DNA of 64,000 nt from Butyrivibrio sp. VCB2006 (lineage in GTDB: Bacteria > Bacillota > Clostridia > Lachnospirales > Lachnospiraceae), in contig NZ_ATVX01000005.1 in the NCBI RefSeq assembly GCF_000420945.1, positions 124,001 through 188,000 on the forward strand. The letters run 5' to 3'. Position 1 is the first letter of the stretch. Each line of letters opens with the position of its first letter. The notes below the pieces were generated by a model. That model saw nothing but the letters and a program-made list of their open reading frames with translations. It made no database searches and was not told where the DNA came from. The translations under genes and the position numbers were made by a program. This document shows positions 1 to 7,947 of the stretch, piece after piece.

Positions 1-239
1 AATTCTCGCATATAAGGCCTAACGGTAAGGCCTGGTATACTGTATCCGACCTCACAAATGGTGAAAACCTGGCCCATGCTAGAAATTATAATCAGCAGAA
101 GCCTGAAAATGTGGTCTATGCATGGACCCTTAGTTCTAAGCACTATGCTAATCTCGTAAGGAACTCTTTTACCTCGGTTGGAATAGCTTATTATGTGGGG
201 GACAATGGAGATACCTATATAGCATGTGAGTTTCGCTGA
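1..239 (+). CDS. CAP/SCP-family extracellular protein, C-terminal fragment
   Basis: Only the last 78 codons are inside the window; the frame runs from base 3 to a TGA at 237-239. The visible part matches the end of a CAP (SCP/PR-1-like, CYS-rich secretory) domain: GENLAHARNY, then a V-Y-A-W segment, SSKHYANLV, SVGIAYY and a final tyrosine-rich strand ending ACEFR. In this family the GEN(I/L)A and W..S..H..N positions are the conserved core, and the domain usually sits at the C-terminus of secreted or wall-bound Clostridial proteins. The specific function is unknown. It is convergent with the fucose genes and shares a terminator with them, so it probably lies outside the glycan locus and marks its left edge. 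Confidence 0.75.
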   Translation, partial: FSHIRPNGKAWYTVSDLTNGENLAHARNYNQQKPENVVYAWTLSSKHYANLVRNSFTSVGIAYYVGDNGDTYIACEFR

Positions 240-265
240 TGGATTTTAAATTGATATGTATGAAT

Positions 266-312
266 AAAAAGAACCCAGTCATTCGACTTTTGATCGAAGA
301 CTGGGTTTTATT
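266..312. terminator. Bidirectional intrinsic terminator
   Basis: A perfect 9-bp stem pairs 272-280 (aacccagtc) with 299-307 (gactgggtt). It is extended inward by 282-286 (ttcga) with 294-298 (tcgaa) around a 7-nt loop. A T-rich run follows on the plus strand (306-309) and an A-run precedes it (266-270), which reads as U on the minus strand. It lies between the plus-strand CAP gene and the minus-strand fcl gene, so it can end both transcripts. Confidence 0.85.
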
Positions 313-329
313 ATGTGTTGTTAAAAGAA

Positions 330-1271
330 TTATCTCTCGGCACGCATAGGATTGTTTAAGAAGTCCTCGTATGCGAGACGGATACCGTCATCAAGCTCTG
401 TTGTGTATTTCCAGCCAAGCTTTTCAGCCTTGGAAACATCAAGAAGCTTACGAGGTGTGCCGTTTGGCTTAGTAGGATCCCAACGGATTTCTCCGGTGTA
501 GCCTACAATAGCTGCAACCTTCTCGGTAAGTTCCTTGATAGTAAGCTCTTTTCCTGTTCCTGCATTGACTGTCTCGTCACCGCTGTAGTTGTTCATAAGG
601 AATACACAGAGGTTAGCAAGGTCATCAACATAAAGGAACTCACGAAGTGGGCTTCCGTCTCCCCAACAGGTTACGTATGGAAGGTTCTGCTCCTTGGCTT
701 CATGGAAGCGGCGGATAAGAGCCGGAAGTACGTGTGAATGTGTTGGGTGATAGTTATCGTTAGGACCATAAAGGTTAGTAGGCATAACTGAAATGTAGTC
801 TGTGCCGTACTGTTTGTTAAGGTACTCGCAGTACTTAAGTCCGGAAATCTTAGCAAGAGCATAAGCCTCGTTGGTCTTCTCAAGCTCTGATGTAAGGAGA
901 CAGTCCTCCTTCATTGGCTGAGGAGCCATTCTTGGATAGATGCAGGATGAACCAAGGAATTCAACCTTCTTACATCCATTTTTCCAAGCTGAGTGAATAA
1001 CATTCATCTCGAGAATCATGTTCTCATACATGAAGTCTGCAAGAGCCTCTGAGTTACCCATGATACCGCCAACCTTAGCAGCTGCAAGGAATACGTACTC
1101 AGGCTTTTCTTCCTCGAAAAACTTTTCAACCTGATCCTGTCTTGTGAGATCAAGTTCTTTATGTGTACGGGTAATGATGTTTGTATAACCCTGTTTATTA
1201 AGTTCTCTTACGATTGCAGAACCAACCATTCCTCTGTGGCCTGCAACATATATCTTAGCGTTCTTTTCCAC
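330..1271 (-). CDS. fcl: GDP-L-fucose synthase
   Basis: The product converts GDP-4-keto-6-deoxy-D-mannose to GDP-L-fucose (3,5-epimerase/4-reductase, NADPH-dependent, cytosolic). It is an extended SDR protein with an N-terminal nucleotide-binding motif [10 protein letters not shown], the GSSCIYP segment containing the catalytic serine, and YALAK containing the Tyr-x3-Lys pair. I choose the GTG start at 1271, giving 313 residues, normal for the family. A GAAAGG ribosome site (complement of 1280-1285) lies 8 nt upstream, and the first residues [12 protein letters not shown] then match where the family begins. The longer open frame to 1343 would run into gmd. It is downstream of gmd with a 37-nt gap, so the two form one operon. 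The GT11 fucosyltransferase at 62381 is a likely consumer. Confidence 0.93.
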   Translation of the reverse strand: MEKNAKIYVAGHRGMVGSAIVRELNKQGYTNIITRTHKELDLTRQDQVEKFFEEEKPEYVFLAAAKVGGIMGNSEALADFMYENMILEMNVIHSAWKNGCKKVEFLGSSCIYPRMAPQPMKEDCLLTSELEKTNEAYALAKISGLKYCEYLNKQYGTDYISVMPTNLYGPNDNYHPTHSHVLPALIRRFHEAKEQNLPYVTCWGDGSPLREFLYVDDLANLCVFLMNNYSGDETVNAGTGKELTIKELTEKVAAIVGYTGEIRWDPTKPNGTPRKLLDVSKAEKLGWKYTTELDDGIRLAYEDFLNNPMRAER

Positions 1272-1279
1272 TTTATTTG

Positions 1280-1285
1280 CCTTTC
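1280..1285 (-). promoter_or_regulatory. Ribosome binding site that sets the fcl GTG start
   Basis: On the minus strand this reads GAAAGG, 8 nt before a GTG codon at 1271. No comparable site precedes the upstream ATG at 1343, which lies inside the end of gmd. This supports the shorter, family-length protein. Confidence 0.6.
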
Positions 1286-1308
1286 TGAAACAATTTCGCT
1301 TATAAGAA

Positions 1309-2400
1309 TTACTTGTCGATACCCTTTTCAAGGAACTCAGCAAGGTTGAATTTAACGTGCTCGTTGGCTCTTTCTACTGCAACCTTCTTCATATCATGCT
1401 CAACCATGATCTTAACAAGCTCTTCGAAGGAAGTTGTCTGTGGATTCCAGTGGAGCTTCTCTTTTGCCTTGGTAGGATCACCTAAAAGGTTAACAACGTC
1501 TGTAGGTCTGTAGAAATCAGGAGATACTTCAACAAGAACCTTACCTGTTTCCTTGTCATAACCCTTCTCATCAGCGCCTTCACCCTTGAACTCAAGCTCG
1601 ATACCTGCATAGTGGAATGCAAGCTGTGCAAATTCACGAACAGAGTGCTGAACACCTGTAGCGATAACGAAATCTTCAGGCTTATCGTTCTGAAGAATGA
1701 GCCACATACATTCTACATAATCCTTGGCATATCCCCAGTCACGAAGAGATGAAAGGTTACCAAGATAGAGCTTATCCTGCTTGCCCTGAGCAATTCTGCT
1801 GGCAGCAAGAGTAATCTTACGTGTTACGAAGGTCTCACCACGTCTCTCTGACTCGTGGTTGAAAAGGATGCCTGAGCAGCAGAACATGTTGTAAGCTTCT
1901 CGGTACTCTTTGATGATCCAGTAGCCATAGAGCTTAGCTACAGCATATGGGCTGTATGGATGGAAAGGAGTATTTTCACTCTGAGGAACTTCCTCAACCT
2001 TACCATAAAGCTCTGATGTTGATGCCTGATAAATACGGCATGTATCAGCAAGTCCACACTGACGAACAGCCTCAAGGACTCTAAGAACACCTGTAGCGTC
2101 TACATCAGCTGTGAACTCAGGTGAATCAAAGGATACCTGAACGTGTGACTGAGCAGCCAGGTTGTAGATTTCATCAGGACGAACCTTACCTACTACTCCA
2201 AGAATGCTCATTGAGTCACCAAGATCACCGTAGTGAAGATGGAAATGCTCGTGTCCTTCAAGGTGAGCGATTCTTTCTCTGTAGTCAACGGATGATCTAC
2301 GGATAATTCCGTGAACGTCATAGCCCTTCTCAAGAAGGAACTCTGCAAGATAAGAACCATCCTGACCTGTTATACCTGTAATAAGTGCTTTTTTAGCCAT
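1309..2400 (-). CDS. gmd: GDP-mannose 4,6-dehydratase
   Basis: The product dehydrates GDP-D-mannose to GDP-4-keto-6-deoxy-D-mannose, the first committed step toward GDP-L-fucose. It is a 363-residue extended SDR with [14 protein letters not shown] near the N-terminus, ASTSELYG carrying the catalytic Thr/Ser-Glu region, [11 protein letters not shown] carrying Tyr-x3-Lys, and [18 protein letters not shown], a GMD signature. The ATG at 2400 is chosen because GAGAGG lies 8 nt upstream and [15 protein letters not shown] is the usual family start. An in-frame ATG at 2445 would add 15 unconserved residues and overlap the predicted promoter. It is first in a two-gene minus-strand operon with fcl and diverges from the AraC-type regulator gene. 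Confidence 0.96.
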   Translation of the reverse strand: MAKKALITGITGQDGSYLAEFLLEKGYDVHGIIRRSSVDYRERIAHLEGHEHFHLHYGDLGDSMSILGVVGKVRPDEIYNLAAQSHVQVSFDSPEFTADVDATGVLRVLEAVRQCGLADTCRIYQASTSELYGKVEEVPQSENTPFHPYSPYAVAKLYGYWIIKEYREAYNMFCCSGILFNHESERRGETFVTRKITLAASRIAQGKQDKLYLGNLSSLRDWGYAKDYVECMWLILQNDKPEDFVIATGVQHSVREFAQLAFHYAGIELEFKGEGADEKGYDKETGKVLVEVSPDFYRPTDVVNLLGDPTKAKEKLHWNPQTTSFEELVKIMVEHDMKKVAVERANEHVKFNLAEFLEKGIDK

Positions 2401-2448
2401 ATTATTTTCCTCTCGATAAAAAATAAAACATTTGCATATTTCCAACTA

Positions 2449-2477
2449 ATTATAAATGCTAAATTTAACTATTTAAA
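2449..2477 (-). promoter_or_regulatory. Sigma-A-type promoter candidate for gmd-fcl
   Basis: On the minus strand a perfect TATAAT (complement of 2449-2454) follows a weaker TTTAAA (complement of 2472-2477) at 17 bp. Transcription would begin near 2442, giving a leader of about 40 nt before the gmd ATG. The -10 is convincing and the -35 is only four of six matches. Confidence 0.5.
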
Positions 2478-2507
2478 TTCACTTTCTTGATTTTGATTTG
2501 CATTATC

Positions 2508-2537
2508 TTGACATGGAAGCTAAACTTATGATATGAG
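2508..2537 (+). promoter_or_regulatory. Promoter candidate reading into the hairpin and the AraC-type gene
   Basis: A perfect TTGACA (2508-2513) is followed after 18 bp by TATGAG (2532-2537), a moderate -10. The start would fall near 2543, almost exactly where the left arm of the inverted repeat begins (2541). The transcript would therefore open with the long hairpin. A TATGAT at 2527-2532 is only 13 bp from the -35 and was not preferred. Confidence 0.4.
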
Positions 2538-2540
2538 TAC

Positions 2541-2666
2541 GGTTATGCGCTATAAATATGTGAATGTATCTCGTAGTTCTGAACATTTCGATGAGCCAAA
2601 TCAATGGATTTGTCTCATCTACATAGAACTATAATCGATACATTTACATATTCATAGCTTATAACC
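2541..2666. repeat. Long imperfect inverted repeat (about 126 nt)
   Basis: The left arm 2541-2602 and right arm 2607-2666 pair across a 4-nt loop in matched blocks: 2541-2546/2661-2666, 2549-2553/2654-2658, 2555-2561/2646-2652, 2563-2570/2637-2644, 2575-2580/2625-2630, 2590-2595/2614-2619 and 2597-2602/2607-2612. That is 44 Watson-Crick positions separated by small internal loops and single mismatches; the mismatch 2562/2645 would be a G.U pair in plus-strand RNA. There is no U-tract after it, so it is not a simple terminator, and I see no flanking target duplication. It could be a structured 5' leader, a regulator-binding region or a decayed MITE-like element. Confidence 0.7.
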
Positions 2667-2704
2667 TGACTATGTAGACTTATATTTATAGTTTAGCATA
2701 TATC

Positions 2705-2711
2705 AAGGAGG
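2705..2711 (+). promoter_or_regulatory. Ribosome binding site for a TTG start
   Basis: A perfect AAGGAGG ends 5 nt before the TTG at 2717. No ATG or GTG in the same frame lies at a usable distance, and the protein is full length from this codon, so the TTG is the likely initiator. Confidence 0.7.
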
Positions 2712-2716
2712 CCCTA

Positions 2717-3577
2717 TTGAAAGACCAGTTGTTTCAAGGTGAATATGTTTCTTCAAACAGAATGCTGTATACACCATCGGAATTTGCCAAGTCTAATCTG
2801 ATGTATTTGCAGGAAATTGGTTCGCTAAAAGCTAAGAAAACTCATACCAGTAAGAGACAAAATCTTGATTCATTTTTGTTTTTCTATGTAAAAGAGGGCA
2901 GTGGAATCCTGGACTATGGCGGAAGGGAATATACGGTAAAGAGCGGTGACTGTGTCTTTATCAACTGCAAAAACCCATATATGCACAGAACCTCGGAAGA
3001 TCTGTGGACTCTGGAGTGGATCCATTTTAACGGAGAAAGTGTGCTTCCTATATACCTTAAGTATGTGGAAAGAGGCGGACAGCCGGTGTTCAGGCCGGAA
3101 AGTGGATTTGCACCGGAGAGGATATGGGAAGATATAAATTCTACCGCCAGATCTTCGGATTATATCAGGGACATACGAATCAATGAGAACCTTTCAAGGC
3201 TTATCACTTTTCTTATGAGCTTTAGCTGGAATCCAGAGGCGGAACCTGTTTCCAATAATTCTCAGACTATCATAAATCTTAAGGACTATCTTGATACGCA
3301 TTATCAGGAAAAGATAACTCTTGATATGCTTGCGGACACTTTCCTTGTAAATAAGTATTCTCTTTCTAGAGGCTTTAAGGAACAGTATGGAACCTCTATA
3401 ATCAATTATCTTTTGATAACCAGAATCACCCATGCCAAGCAGATGCTGAGGTTTACGGATGAGTCTGTGGAAGAGGTTGGAAATAAGTGCGGCATATCGC
3501 CACTTTATTATTTTTCCAGGATATTTAAGCAGATAGAAGGCATAAGCCCTATGGAGTACAGACTACAGTGGAAATGA
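2717..3577 (+). CDS. AraC-family transcriptional regulator with cupin-like sensor domain
   Basis: A 286-residue two-domain regulator. Residues about 30-110 form an AraC-binding/cupin-like domain (FFYVKEGSGILDYGGREY, then SGDCVFINCKNPYMH). The last 100 residues are the double helix-turn-helix of the AraC/XylS family: ITLDMLADTFLVNKYSLSRGFK, then EVGNKCGISPLYYFSRIFKQ and GISPMEYR. Initiation is at TTG with an excellent ribosome site. The gene sits between the divergent gmd-fcl operon and the 12-gene glycan operon that begins 100 bp downstream. That position suggests it controls one or both, probably in response to a carbohydrate-related ligand, but the ligand and targets are unknown. No terminator separates it from the next gene. 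Confidence 0.88.
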   Translation: MKDQLFQGEYVSSNRMLYTPSEFAKSNLMYLQEIGSLKAKKTHTSKRQNLDSFLFFYVKEGSGILDYGGREYTVKSGDCVFINCKNPYMHRTSEDLWTLEWIHFNGESVLPIYLKYVERGGQPVFRPESGFAPERIWEDINSTARSSDYIRDIRINENLSRLITFLMSFSWNPEAEPVSNNSQTIINLKDYLDTHYQEKITLDMLADTFLVNKYSLSRGFKEQYGTSIINYLLITRITHAKQMLRFTDESVEEVGNKCGISPLYYFSRIFKQIEGISPMEYRLQWK

Positions 3578-3586
3578 GCCAAGTCA

Positions 3587-3615
3587 TTGAAAGAAACGGC
3601 CTAAAAGTGTAAAAT
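3587..3615 (+). promoter_or_regulatory. Sigma-A-type promoter for the 12-gene glycan operon
   Basis: TTGAAA (3587-3592), 17-bp spacer, TAAAAT (3610-3615): each hexamer matches consensus at five of six positions with ideal spacing. It begins 9 bp after the AraC-type gene stops, and would start RNA near 3622, about 55 nt before the first ATG at 3678. A perfect TATAAT at 3655-3660 lies too close to the ribosome site to be the main promoter. Confidence 0.65.
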
Positions 3616-3677
3616 GTTTGGTAGGATTGCGTTATTATGCTTATAAGACGCTAATATAATTTATTGGGAGAAGTACA

Positions 3678-4616
3678 ATGGAACTTTTGAGTGTTATTGT
3701 TCCCTGCTATAACGAACAGGACAACATAATTGATTTTTATGATGAGCTTTTTAAGACAGAGAGCTTTTTTAAAGAGAGAAATGTAGATATTGAGCTGATT
3801 TTCGTAAACGACGGCTCCAAGGATAATACTGTCCCTGTGGTAAAAGAGCTTCATGAGAGGGACGGAAGAGTACATCTTATCAACTTTTCAAGGAACTTTG
3901 GTAAAGAGGCCGGAATGTACGCCGGACTTCAGAAGGCTAAGGGCGACTATGTAGTAGTTATGGACTGTGATCTTCAGGATCCACCGGCTCTTTTACCTGA
4001 GATGTACAGATGTATTGTGGAGGAAGGCTATGACAGCGTAGCCACAAGACGTGTGGACAGAAAGGGTGAGCCTCCTATCAGATCATTCTTTGCAAGACAG
4101 TTTTATAAGTTGATCAATAAGATGTCCAAGACTGAGATTGTTGACGGAGCAAGGGATTACAGACTTATGACAAGACAGTTTGTGGATTCTATTCTTTCCC
4201 TTGAGGAGTACAATCGTTTCTCCAAGGGTATCTTCGGATGGGTTGGATTTAAGACCAAGTGGCTTGAGTTTGAGAATATCGAGAGGAAGAAGGGAGAGAC
4301 CAAGTGGTCCTTTTGGAAGCTGTTCCTCTATGCCCTTGACGGTATTGTGGCATTCTCAACAGCACCTCTTGCAATGGCATCGGTACTGGGAGTTTTGTTC
4401 TGCTTTATTGCTCTGATATTTATTATTTTCATTGTTGTAAGGCAGCTCACAGTTGGTGATCCTTATAATACTGTAGGATGGGCATCAACTGTCTGCATTA
4501 TTTCCCTGGTAAGCGGTGTACAGCTCTTTTGCATGGGTATTATCGGACAGTACCTGTCCAAGACATACCTTGAGGTTAAAAAACGTCCTATGTACATTGT
4601 AAAAGAGGAGTTATAA
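3678..4616 (+). CDS. GtrB/DPM1-like GT2 glycosyltransferase (polyprenyl-phosphate sugar synthase)
   Basis: The 312-residue protein has a GT-A catalytic domain (residues 1-230) and two C-terminal membrane helices (about 232-262 and 270-295). Motifs visible are LSVIVPCYNEQDNI at the start, FVNDGSKDNT, VVMDCDLQDPP (the DxD/QDP metal site typical of dolichyl-phosphate-mannose-synthase-like enzymes) and GARDYRLM. Family members transfer a sugar from NDP-sugar or UDP-sugar to undecaprenyl phosphate, giving a donor for GT-C enzymes outside the membrane. It is first in the operon, and GT-C-like proteins at 13374 and 15616 could use its product. GGGAGA precedes the ATG. It overlaps the next gene by 1 bp. 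A paralogue lies at 35341. Confidence 0.85.
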   Translation: MELLSVIVPCYNEQDNIIDFYDELFKTESFFKERNVDIELIFVNDGSKDNTVPVVKELHERDGRVHLINFSRNFGKEAGMYAGLQKAKGDYVVVMDCDLQDPPALLPEMYRCIVEEGYDSVATRRVDRKGEPPIRSFFARQFYKLINKMSKTEIVDGARDYRLMTRQFVDSILSLEEYNRFSKGIFGWVGFKTKWLEFENIERKKGETKWSFWKLFLYALDGIVAFSTAPLAMASVLGVLFCFIALIFIIFIVVRQLTVGDPYNTVGWASTVCIISLVSGVQLFCMGIIGQYLSKTYLEVKKRPMYIVKEEL

Positions 4617-5362
4617 TGGTCAGCATTATTGTTCCCGTTTACAATGCAGCTAAATATATTGAGAACACCATAAAGATGGTGAGTGATCAAACCTACAATG
4701 ATTGGGAGCTTATTCTGGTGGACGATGCATCAACCGACGGAAGCGCTGATGTGATCGAGAACATTATAAAAGGCCAGGGTAAGCGCATCAGACTCATCAG
4801 GAAGAACAACAATGAAGGGGCAGCAGCTGCCAGAAACACAGGTATTGATGCTTCTTCAGGAAGATTTATCGCATTCCTTGATGCAGATGATGTCTGGATG
4901 CCGCAGAAGCTTGAGAAACAGGTGGCATTCATGGAAAAGACCGGAGCAGCATTTTCTTTTCACTCCTATGAGTTTGGAGATGAGGATGCCAATCCGACGG
5001 GCAGAGTTGTCAGAGCACCTAAGGAGCTCAGATTCAGGCAGGCTTTGTCCAGAACCGTGATCTTTACGACAACTGTTATGTTCGACACAGAGAAGATAGA
5101 CATGGAGATTATCCATATGCCTCAGGTACCCAGTGAGGATACAGCCACCTGGTGGAGAATCCTTAAGAGCGGGTATGTGGCTTATGGCCTTGACGAGAAT
5201 ATGGCCATTTACAGAAGGCCGGCTAAATCCTTGTCATCTAATAAATTTATAGCTATACAAAGAATCTGGTTCTTGTATAGAAATATTGCAGATCTGTCGA
5301 TTGTGCAGTCCTTTTACTATTTTGTGGGATGGGCTGTCAGAGCAACACTTCGCAGACTGTGA
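4616..5362 (+). CDS. GT2 family glycosyltransferase
   Basis: The 248-residue protein is a single GT-A domain: MVSIIVPVYNAAKYI, LVDDASTDGS, NEGAAAARNTGID and FLDADDVWMPQKLE (DxD-type metal site), then an acceptor region with SEDTATWWRIL. It resembles the short TuaG/teichuronic-acid type of GT2. It probably adds one residue to a lipid-linked repeat on the cytoplasmic face; donor and linkage cannot be read from sequence. Its ATG overlaps the stop of the preceding gene by one base, indicating translational coupling. Confidence 0.85.
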   Translation: MVSIIVPVYNAAKYIENTIKMVSDQTYNDWELILVDDASTDGSADVIENIIKGQGKRIRLIRKNNNEGAAAARNTGIDASSGRFIAFLDADDVWMPQKLEKQVAFMEKTGAAFSFHSYEFGDEDANPTGRVVRAPKELRFRQALSRTVIFTTTVMFDTEKIDMEIIHMPQVPSEDTATWWRILKSGYVAYGLDENMAIYRRPAKSLSSNKFIAIQRIWFLYRNIADLSIVQSFYYFVGWAVRATLRRL

Positions 5363-5382
5363 CCGGTAAAAGGGGATTTTGT

Positions 5383-6789
5383 ATGAAAAACGTTGAATCA
5401 GCCAAGAGAATTCTGGTTCTTTTTCTGGGGTTTATTGGTTTGGGGATGCAGACCGCTGTATATGCTTTCTTTTGGTTTAGAACGTATTATCCTATTGTTT
5501 CTGCGACCCGTATAAGCCAGGATGGATATGTCCTTGGTGGTGGACTTAAGCTGTATTTCAGAGGTCATGTTCTTATTTTAGGAATTTACTTCATACTTCT
5601 TTTGTTCTTTTCAAATACCTATGGAGGACTGAAAATAGGTTATCTTAAGCCTATGGATGTGTTCTTTTCACAGATTTTCGCCCTCTTTATGGTGAATTTC
5701 ATATCTTATTTTCAGATTTCACTTTTGAGAAACTGGCTTGTTAAGGCTTGGCCAATGGTGATGATATTTGTTATCCAGCTGGCGATTTCTTTCCTGTGGG
5801 CCTATGCTACAAACGGCTTGTATATGAAGATATTTAAGCCAAGGCAGCTTCTTTTGGTAAGTGGTATTTATCCCGTAGACGATATAACCAAGAAATTCAA
5901 CACAAGAAAAGATAAGTATCATATTGCCAAGTACATGAATATTTCCGAGGGAATTGAAAAGATTTATGAAGAGTGCCTTGGAAACTATGACGGCGTTATT
6001 ATTTGGGATGTTCCGAGTGAGTACAGGAACGGTCTTGTTAAGTATTGCTACGGCAGAAACATAAGAATTTATGTAATGCCCAAGATCACGGATGTTCTTT
6101 TGAAGGGATCAACACAGCTTCACCTGTTTGATACTCCTGTTCTGCTTCTTAGGGAATATGCTATTAAGATCGAGAAGAGGGCTATAAAGAGACTGATTGA
6201 TATTGTGTTATCTCTTTTACTGATAGTTCTCTGTTCTCCTGTCATGCTTATTACAGCTATTGCCATTAAGCTTTATGACGGAGGCCCTGTTCTGTACAAG
6301 CAGGTTAGATGTACTCAGTATCAGAGGCAGTTCAAGATCATGAAGTTCAGAAGCATGCGTGTGGACGCTGAAAAAGATGGTGTTGCGCGTCTTGCTTCCA
6401 AGAATGATTCAAGAATCACACCTATAGGTAAGTTTATCAGAACATGCAGAATAGACGAGCTTCCACAGCTGTTTAACATTCTTGTGGGAGATATGGCATT
6501 TATCGGACCAAGACCTGAGAGACCTGAGATAATTGCTCAGTATCTTGAGGAAATGCCGGAATTTGCCTTCAGAATGAAGGTTAAGGCCGGACTTGCAGGC
6601 TATGCGCAGGTTTATGGCAAGTACAATACAACGCCTTATGATAAGCTCAAACTGGATCTTACATATATTGAAAATTATTCTGTTTGGCTTGATATTAAGT
6701 TGATGCTCTTAACAGTCAAGATTTTGTTTACGCCTGATAGCACAGAGGGTGTTGATGATGATCAGGTTACTGCTCAGAAAAAGGCATAA
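5383..6789 (+). CDS. Polyprenyl-phosphate glycosylphosphotransferase, large WbaP/CpsE type
   Basis: This is the initiating enzyme: it transfers a sugar-1-phosphate from an NDP-sugar to undecaprenyl phosphate. The 468-residue protein has four N-terminal membrane segments, a Rossmann-like middle region with VSGIYPVDDI, and a C-terminal bacterial sugar-transferase domain (about 265-455). Motifs are KRLIDIVLSL (re-entrant helix), GPVLYKQVR, KFRSMR, CRIDELPQLFNIL with the catalytic Asp-Glu pair, and GPRPERPE. The ATG at 5383 is used because AGGGGA lies 6 nt upstream; an earlier ATG at 5329 would overlap the upstream GT by 34 bases with no homology. A second, short initiating transferase is at 43907. 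Confidence 0.92.
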   Translation: MKNVESAKRILVLFLGFIGLGMQTAVYAFFWFRTYYPIVSATRISQDGYVLGGGLKLYFRGHVLILGIYFILLLFFSNTYGGLKIGYLKPMDVFFSQIFALFMVNFISYFQISLLRNWLVKAWPMVMIFVIQLAISFLWAYATNGLYMKIFKPRQLLLVSGIYPVDDITKKFNTRKDKYHIAKYMNISEGIEKIYEECLGNYDGVIIWDVPSEYRNGLVKYCYGRNIRIYVMPKITDVLLKGSTQLHLFDTPVLLLREYAIKIEKRAIKRLIDIVLSLLLIVLCSPVMLITAIAIKLYDGGPVLYKQVRCTQYQRQFKIMKFRSMRVDAEKDGVARLASKNDSRITPIGKFIRTCRIDELPQLFNILVGDMAFIGPRPERPEIIAQYLEEMPEFAFRMKVKAGLAGYAQVYGKYNTTPYDKLKLDLTYIENYSVWLDIKLMLLTVKILFTPDSTEGVDDDQVTAQKKA

Positions 6790-6810
6790 GTTCTGATTTG
6801 GGAGAAGGGT

Positions 6811-7947
6811 ATGGAAAGAGGAAGTAAGGGACATAGAGAAGAAACTCTGAATTTACGGTGCTTTTATTTAAGGCTCCTTAGGAAGATTTGGATAGTTCCT
6901 GTGGCTGCAATTGTTGGCGCATGTCTGTGCCTTGGAATATATACGCTTGTTACGGTGACTTATGGGCCGGCCAGAAGCTACAAGGCAGATGCAAGGCTAT
7001 ATGTGAGCTTTGCTTATGATGAGAATAAAGGTACGCTGGTAGATCACTACAATGCCTATACCTGGCAGCATATGCTGATGCCCACAGATGATATCCTTAA
7101 TCCCATCATCAAAGAGCTTGAGGCAGAGCAGATTTTTGTAACAGAGAATGATGGCCCTTCCGCTACCTACGGAAATGCCAAGTCGATCACCAAGGATGAA
7201 CTTTTAGCTTCTATAAATGCAGATACTCCTTCGGATGTAAGACTGATGCTTCTTTCAGCGGAGAATGCGGACAAGGAGCTTGCGGATGCTATTTTGAGAG
7301 CTAGTGTTAAGTCTCTTGAAAATTACGGCAATACAAATAAGGCTTTTGATTCAATCAAGTGTCTTAGTATAGATGAAGCAAAGCTCGTTACCTATTCTGA
7401 CAGAAGTGTGGCGGCAGTTCTGTTTGGAGCTATATGCGCAGCTGTAGTGGCTATTTTGATAATGCTCTTAATAGCAGCTATAGATGATGCAATCTTTATT
7501 CAGGAAGATGCGCAGAAGCGCTATGGCGTAAATGTTCTGGGAATCCAGTGTGAAAAACCTATAGAGTTCTTTAATAATGAACTGGTGGCAGCATTTGGAA
7601 AGGCTACTGAGGGAACAGGCAAGGTTGCGGTTATTTCTGTAGACAGTATAGACAGCGATAAGGCTTCTGCAGAGGATACAGAGCACATTAAGGCTTTGAT
7701 AGCAGGCACTGAGGCATCAGAGCATGTGGGACTTGTTCCAATGTCAGTTCCCGGAACGGTTCTTGATAATTACAGAAAAATAGGCACCTGCGACGGAGTG
7801 ATTGTTTGTGTTCCGTTTGGAATCAGAAACGGAGCCATGACAGAGCACATTCTGACACAGCTCAAAAAGCACGAATGTCCTGTGCTTGGAATGATAATTG
7901 TCAGGGCGGACGGCAGGTTTATGCGTGCCTACTACGGCATCAGATAA
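6811..7947 (+). CDS. Wzz/CpsC-like chain-length protein with degenerate BY-kinase-like tail
   Basis: The 378-residue protein has membrane helices at about 28-50 and 199-225 flanking a 150-residue outer domain, the layout of Wzz/CpsC polysaccharide co-polymerases. The cytoplasmic tail (226-378) resembles a CpsD/BY-kinase fold: VAVISVDS strand, then SDKASAED where the P-loop would be (Lys284 kept, glycines lost), then CDGVIVCVPFGIRNGAMTEH, PVLGMIIVR and a final RAYYGIR. No intact Walker A or DxD-type Walker A' is visible, and no separate kinase is encoded in the window. I infer that it controls chain length or polymerase activity without a functional tyrosine kinase. It directly abuts the next gene. 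Confidence 0.75.
   Translation: MERGSKGHREETLNLRCFYLRLLRKIWIVPVAAIVGACLCLGIYTLVTVTYGPARSYKADARLYVSFAYDENKGTLVDHYNAYTWQHMLMPTDDILNPIIKELEAEQIFVTENDGPSATYGNAKSITKDELLASINADTPSDVRLMLLSAENADKELADAILRASVKSLENYGNTNKAFDSIKCLSIDEAKLVTYSDRSVAAVLFGAICAAVVAILIMLLIAAIDDAIFIQEDAQKRYGVNVLGIQCEKPIEFFNNELVAAFGKATEGTGKVAVISVDSIDSDKASAEDTEHIKALIAGTEASEHVGLVPMSVPGTVLDNYRKIGTCDGVIVCVPFGIRNGAMTEHILTQLKKHECPVLGMIIVRADGRFMRAYYGIR

Larger units (their letters stand above)
2401..2716. other. Divergent intergenic region between gmd and the AraC-type gene
   Basis: These 316 bases contain no credible gene. They hold a minus-strand promoter candidate for gmd (2449-2477), a plus-strand promoter candidate (2508-2537), a long imperfect inverted repeat (2541-2666) and the AraC ribosome site (2705-2711). 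The bases between 2667 and 2704 are AT-rich and I see no clear element in them. Confidence 0.7.

Noticed and set aside
1272-1343. A 24-codon N-terminal extension of fcl to an upstream ATG.
   Set aside because: It overlaps the end of gmd and lacks a ribosome site, while GTG at 1271 has one and gives a family-length protein.
3655-3660. A perfect TATAAT just before the gene at 3678.
   Set aside because: RNA would begin inside the ribosome site, and no good -35 is at 17 bp; the pair at 3587-3615 is better.
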